A stretch of 64,000 nucleotides of DNA, taken from positions 5,569,001-5,633,000 of the forward strand of contig NZ_VAWE01000001.1 in the NCBI RefSeq assembly GCF_005795905.1. The letters run 5' to 3'. The first letter of the stretch is position 1. Each line of letters starts with the position of its first letter. The DNA is from Streptomyces marianii (GTDB lineage Bacteria > Actinomycetota > Actinomycetes > Streptomycetales > Streptomycetaceae). The notes under the pieces are model-generated. The model made no database searches, was not told where the DNA came from, and saw nothing but the letters and a program-made list of their open reading frames with translations. The position numbers were made by a program, and so were the translations under genes. Below, piece after piece: positions 60,929 through 64,000 of this stretch.

Positions 60929-62067
60929 TGGCGGGCAAGAAGCGGTCGTTCGGCCGTGTACGCAAGCTGCCATCCGGTCGGTACCAGGTCCGCTACCTCG
61001 GACTCGACGGTGTTGACCGCCCTGCACCGCACACTTTCCGTACGAAGCGTGAAGCGGATGACTGGCTTGCGGATAAGCAGTCGGAGCTGAGGGCGGGGGA
61101 GTGGACAGACCCGGACGCTGCCAAGGTGTCCTTCGGTGCGTACGCGGCGACCTGGATCACCGAGCGGGGTATCAGCGCTTCGACGGCGGACCTCTACCGG
61201 TCACTTCTGCGGAACCATCTCGGCCCGACCTTCGACCGGGTGGCCCTGGGCGACATCACTCCGGCGATGGTCCGGGCCTGGCGGGTTGCTCGTCTGGACG
61301 CGGGTGCCGGCGCTTCCTCGGTGGCCAAGTCGTACGCCCTGATGCGTGCCGTGCTGATGACGGCCGTGGAGGACCGGCTCATCCGGCGGAACCCTTGCCG
61401 GGTCAAGGGCGCGAGCGTGGTTCCCACTCCTGAGCGGCCTACGGCCACGGTTCAGGAGGTCTACGCACTCGCCGGGGCGATCCAGCCCCGCTACCGGGCT
61501 CTCGTCCTCCTGGCGGCCTTCACGGGGCTCCGTTGGGGCGAGCTGATCGGCCTGCGCCGCCGGGATCTCGACCTTGACGCGGGTACGGTCCGGGTCCGCC
61601 GGAACGTCGCCGAGCTGCACAGTGGCAAGCGGCTGATCAAGGAGCCCAAGAGCGCGGCGGGCCGGCGCACGGTGGCCATCCCGGAAGTGATCATGACCGA
61701 CCTGGCGACGCATCTCGCGATCTATGCCGAGCCGGGTCCCGACGGTCGCGTGTTCATCGGCGCCAAGAAGGCGACTCCTCGCCGGAACCACTTCGGCAAG
61801 CTGTGGCGCACGGCATGTGACCAGGCCGGAATCAAGGGGCTGCACTTCCATGATCTCCGCCACACGGGGAACACCCTCGCTGCGGCGACCGGTGCGAGCA
61901 CACGCGAGCTGATGACCAGGATGGGCCACAGTTCCGCCCGCGCCGCGCTGATCTACCAGCACGCCACAGCGGAGCGAGAGCGGCTGATCGGCCAGGCCGT
62001 GAGTGCCGTCGTCGAGCAGGCCCGTAAGCAAGATCCTCATCGGAACGGGCACGCGACGGGCACGTAG
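60928..62067 (+). CDS. int: Tyrosine-family site-specific integrase
   Basis: 379 aa from ATG at 60928 (GAGGAG 9 nt upstream); TTG at 60925 is possible. An N-terminal arm-binding domain, a SAM-like core-binding domain (about 66-160) and the catalytic domain follow in order. Catalytic residues are R202 (TGLRWGEL), K241, H308 and R311 (HDLRHTGNT), H334 (GHSS) and Y343 (YQHAT). It recombines attP with the 3' half of tRNA-Gly. The gene ends 72 bp before attR, the usual arrangement. Confidence 0.96.
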   Translation: MAGKKRSFGRVRKLPSGRYQVRYLGLDGVDRPAPHTFRTKREADDWLADKQSELRAGEWTDPDAAKVSFGAYAATWITERGISASTADLYRSLLRNHLGPTFDRVALGDITPAMVRAWRVARLDAGAGASSVAKSYALMRAVLMTAVEDRLIRRNPCRVKGASVVPTPERPTATVQEVYALAGAIQPRYRALVLLAAFTGLRWGELIGLRRRDLDLDAGTVRVRRNVAELHSGKRLIKEPKSAAGRRTVAIPEVIMTDLATHLAIYAEPGPDGRVFIGAKKATPRRNHFGKLWRTACDQAGIKGLHFHDLRHTGNTLAAATGASTRELMTRMGHSSARAALIYQHATAERERLIGQAVSAVVEQARKQDPHRNGHATGT

Positions 62068-62092
62068 GGCCGAACGAGGGTCGCAGAACGCA

Positions 62093-62133
62093 TCAGGGCC
62101 AGGCAGAGGAATCAGCCTCTGACCTGGCCCTGA
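62093..62133. terminator. Terminator between int and tRNA-Gly
   Basis: TCAGGGCCAGG (62093-62103) pairs with CCTGGCCCTGA (62123-62133). It can end int (plus) and tRNA-Gly (minus). A similar hairpin lies beside attL. Confidence 0.75.
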
Positions 62134-62139
62134 GCCATG

Positions 62140-62185
62140 TGGAGCGGGCGACGGGAATCGAACCCGCGTAGCTAGTTTGGAAGAC
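62140..62185. other. attR: 46-bp repeat within tRNA-Gly
   Basis: Perfect copy of 55548-55593. It covers the tRNA from CCA through the T arm and variable loop to the anticodon loop. Confidence 0.93.
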
Positions 62186-62213
62186 TAGGGCTCTACCATT
62201 GAGCTACGCCCGC
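62140..62213 (-). tRNA. tRNA-Gly (anticodon TCC)
   Basis: 74 nt including an encoded CCA. The acceptor stem GCGGGCG pairs with CGCCCGC. The D arm has GCTC...GAGC, the anticodon loop CTTCCAA gives TCC, and the T arm is GCGGG-TTCGATT-CCCGT. Its 3' half is the attR of the integrated element, and the insertion leaves the tRNA intact. Confidence 0.97.
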
Positions 62214-62399
62214 AAGCAACGCGCCGCAGGTCGTGGTGGCCACGGCACGAAGAGCATCGTAGCGGGTTCCCGGCGTCCGCCGCACACCCGTTGCCCCGGC
62301 CGTGCCCCCGCCGCCCCGAGCGGCGACGTGTGCCCCGGCTGACCCGCGGGAAAGGAGGCGGGCCACTGCCTGGGGGCATGTACCCTACGTTCGCACCGA

Positions 62400-62476
62400 C
62401 GGGGTGTGGCGCAGCTTGGTAGCGCGTCCGCTTTGGGAGCGGAAGGCCGTGGGTTCAAATCCCGCCACCCCGACCA
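62400..62476 (+). tRNA. tRNA-Pro (anticodon TGG)
   Basis: 77 nt including encoded CCA. Acceptor CGGGGTG pairs with CACCCCG. The D arm is GCGC...GCGC with AGCTTGGTA. The anticodon stem GTCCGC holds loop TTTGGGA (anticodon TGG). The T loop is GTTCAAATC. Confidence 0.97.
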
Positions 62477-62668
62477 ACATCGCGATCGTGCCTTGGTCAA
62501 GATCGCATTGTGGGGCTGATCCCGCTTGCGGTTACTATGCAATCTGTGTGCCCGTGTGTCTGACCGAGCGTCCGAAGCGCCGGGCCCGATCCGCTGCGCC
62601 GCCGCCGGACGACACTCCGTGGTGGACCCAGCAGAACCCCAGAATTCAGCCACCAAGGAGACCGAACC

Positions 62669-64000
62669 GTGAAGAGCGCCGTGGAGACCCTGAACCCGAC
62701 CCGGGTTCGGCTCACTGTCGAGGTGCCCTTCGAGGAGCTCAAGGACAGCCTCGACGCGGCGTACAAGAAGATCAACCAGCAGGTCACGGTCAAGGGCTTC
62801 CGCAAGGGCAAGGTCCCGGCGCGCGTCATCGACCAGCGGTTCGGCCGCGGTGCGGTGCTCGAGGAGGCCGTCAACGACGCGCTCCCGAAGTTCTACACCG
62901 AGGCCGTCAACGAGGCGGAGATCAACCCGCTCGGCCAGCCCGAGGTCGACATCACGGAGCTGAAGGACGGCGAGACGCTGAACTTCACCGCCGAGGTCGA
63001 CGTCCGCCCGACCATCGAGATCCCGGACTTCTCCGGCATCGAGGTCGAGGTCGACGCCGTCGAGGTCTCCGACGAGGACGTCGAGAAGTCCGTCGACCAG
63101 CTGCGTACCCGCTTCGCCACCACCTCCCCGGTGGAGCGCGCCGCCACCGACGGCGACGTCGTGACGATCGACCTCGAGGCCAAGGTCGACGGTGAGGTCC
63201 TCGCGGACGGCGTCGCCGACGGCGTGCAGTACACGATCGGCTCCGGCGAGCTCCTCGACGGCATCGACGAGGCCGTGACCGGCCTGGAGGCCGGCGGCGA
63301 GGCCACTTTCACCTCGCAGCTGAAGGGCGGCTCCGCCGAGGGCAAGGACGCCGAGATCACCGTCAAGGTGACCCAGGTCGCCGCGCGCGAGCTCCCCGAG
63401 CTGGACGACGAGTTCGCCCAGATGGCCAGCGAGTTCGACACCCTCGAGGAGCTGAAGGCCGACAGCCGCAAGCGCCTGGAGAACACGAAGCAGTACGACC
63501 AGGCCACCCAGGCCCAGGAGCGCGTGCTCGAGAAGCTCCTGGAACTGGTCGAGGTCCCGGTCCCCGAGAAGCTCCTCGAGGACGAGATCCGCACCCGCAA
63601 GCACAACCTGGAGCACCACCAGCTCGGCCAGATGGGCCTCGACCTCGCCAAGTACCTGGAGATCCAGGGCAAGACCGAGGAGGAGTTCGACGCCGAGACC
63701 AAGGAGCAGGCGGTCAAGGGCATCAAGACCCAGTTCGTCCTCGACGAGCTGGTCTCCAGGGAGAAGCTCAACGTCAGCCAGGAGGAGCTCACCGAGCACC
63801 TCATGCGCCGCGCCGCCTCCTCCGGCATGTCCCCCGACCAGTTCGCCCAGGCCGTCGTCGAGGGCGGCCAGGTGCCGATGCTCGTGGGCGAGGTCGCCCG
63901 CGGCAAGGCCCTCGCGACGGTCGTCGAGGCCTCGACGGTCAAGGACACCGACGGTGAGGTCGTCGACATGAGCGACGACGAGGACGAGGTCGAGGAGGCC
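62669..64000 (+). CDS. tig: Trigger factor, ribosome-associated chaperone (5' part; continues past the window)
   Basis: Start GTG at 62669 with AAGGAG 9 nt upstream. 444 codons are visible and no stop is reached. The ribosome-binding domain carries the signature [12 protein letters not shown] (44-55, the GFRxGxxP motif). The FKBP-type prolyl isomerase domain covers about 160-245 ([31 protein letters not shown]). The C-terminal helical chaperone domain follows. The visible end is acidic ([12 protein letters not shown]). Trigger factor binds nascent chains at the exit tunnel. In Streptomyces clpP genes usually follow tig. tRNA-Pro lies upstream. Confidence 0.97.
   Translation, partial: MKSAVETLNPTRVRLTVEVPFEELKDSLDAAYKKINQQVTVKGFRKGKVPARVIDQRFGRGAVLEEAVNDALPKFYTEAVNEAEINPLGQPEVDITELKDGETLNFTAEVDVRPTIEIPDFSGIEVEVDAVEVSDEDVEKSVDQLRTRFATTSPVERAATDGDVVTIDLEAKVDGEVLADGVADGVQYTIGSGELLDGIDEAVTGLEAGGEATFTSQLKGGSAEGKDAEITVKVTQVAARELPELDDEFAQMASEFDTLEELKADSRKRLENTKQYDQATQAQERVLEKLLELVEVPVPEKLLEDEIRTRKHNLEHHQLGQMGLDLAKYLEIQGKTEEEFDAETKEQAVKGIKTQFVLDELVSREKLNVSQEELTEHLMRRAASSGMSPDQFAQAVVEGGQVPMLVGEVARGKALATVVEASTVKDTDGEVVDMSDDEDEVEEA

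Larger units (their letters stand above)
55548..62185. mobile_element. Integrated AICE-type element (pSAM2-like) in tRNA-Gly, without visible transfer gene
   Basis: A 46-bp perfect direct repeat (55548-55593 and 62140-62185) bounds 6.6 kb. The repeat equals the 3' part of tRNA-Gly from the CCA end to the anticodon loop. Cargo runs: small membrane protein, structured non-coding region, XRE regulator, small coiled-coil protein, GntR regulator (minus), zinc-ribbon protein, HTH protein, zinc-ribbon protein, RepSA-type initiator, excisionase and integrase next to attR. This is the replication and integration half of an actinobacterial integrative and conjugative element. No FtsK-like TraSA or Spd genes are present, so it is either a mobilizable or defective element. 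Confidence 0.88.

Overview
The window reads as a chromosomal segment of a Streptomyces species. Supporting this are the very high GC with strong third-position GC bias, many GTG starts, a conservon (cvn) operon, chitosan-utilisation (csn) genes, a Ni-responsive iron superoxide dismutase promoter, and an AICE-type integrated element in a tRNA-Gly gene. All identifications rest on reading the sequence; no database search was run.

Left part (1-10.9 kb): one long minus-strand operon encodes a GlnX-like membrane sensor, a GlnH-like solute-binding protein, an unknown 438-aa protein, a PknG-type Ser/Thr kinase, a PP2C phosphatase, a VWA protein and the start of a zinc-ribbon protein that leaves the window. 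This is the mycobacterial/corynebacterial glnX-glnH-pknG amino-acid-sensing unit with extra signalling partners. At 11-13.8 kb lie csnK-like kinase and csnH-like GH4 hydrolase genes, preceded by a frameshifted remnant of the sugar ABC permease (csnG). Next comes a membrane protein combining sigma-like, ZAS and ricin-lectin parts (13.8-15.4 kb).

Middle part (15.8-48.5 kb): MscS channel, HNH endonuclease, secreted GH84 enzyme, a small tandem-repeat protein before malQ, a subtilisin, a secreted beta-rich protein, an alpha/beta hydrolase, the conservon cvnABCD, two aminopeptidase N paralogues, aspartate-semialdehyde dehydrogenase, a large secreted S8 protease, a Nudix hydrolase, an AbiEi/DUF559-like protein, an Rv2466c-type DsbA-fold protein, SodF, an amino-acid permease and BioY.

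Right part (48.9-64 kb): rpiB and an Fpg/Nei glycosylase in a coupled pair, an Eis-like acetyltransferase, a SpoIIE-type phosphatase, an HD-domain protein and an acyltransferase. A 6.6-kb integrated element follows, bounded by 46-bp att repeats. It carries XRE and GntR regulators, small zinc-binding and HTH proteins, RepSA-type initiator, excisionase and integrase, but no recognisable transfer gene. Beyond it are tRNA-Gly, tRNA-Pro and the 5' part of tig (trigger factor).

Most operons end in strong GC hairpins. Several genes appear to be transcribed leaderless, with a TANNNT box 6-8 nt before the start codon.
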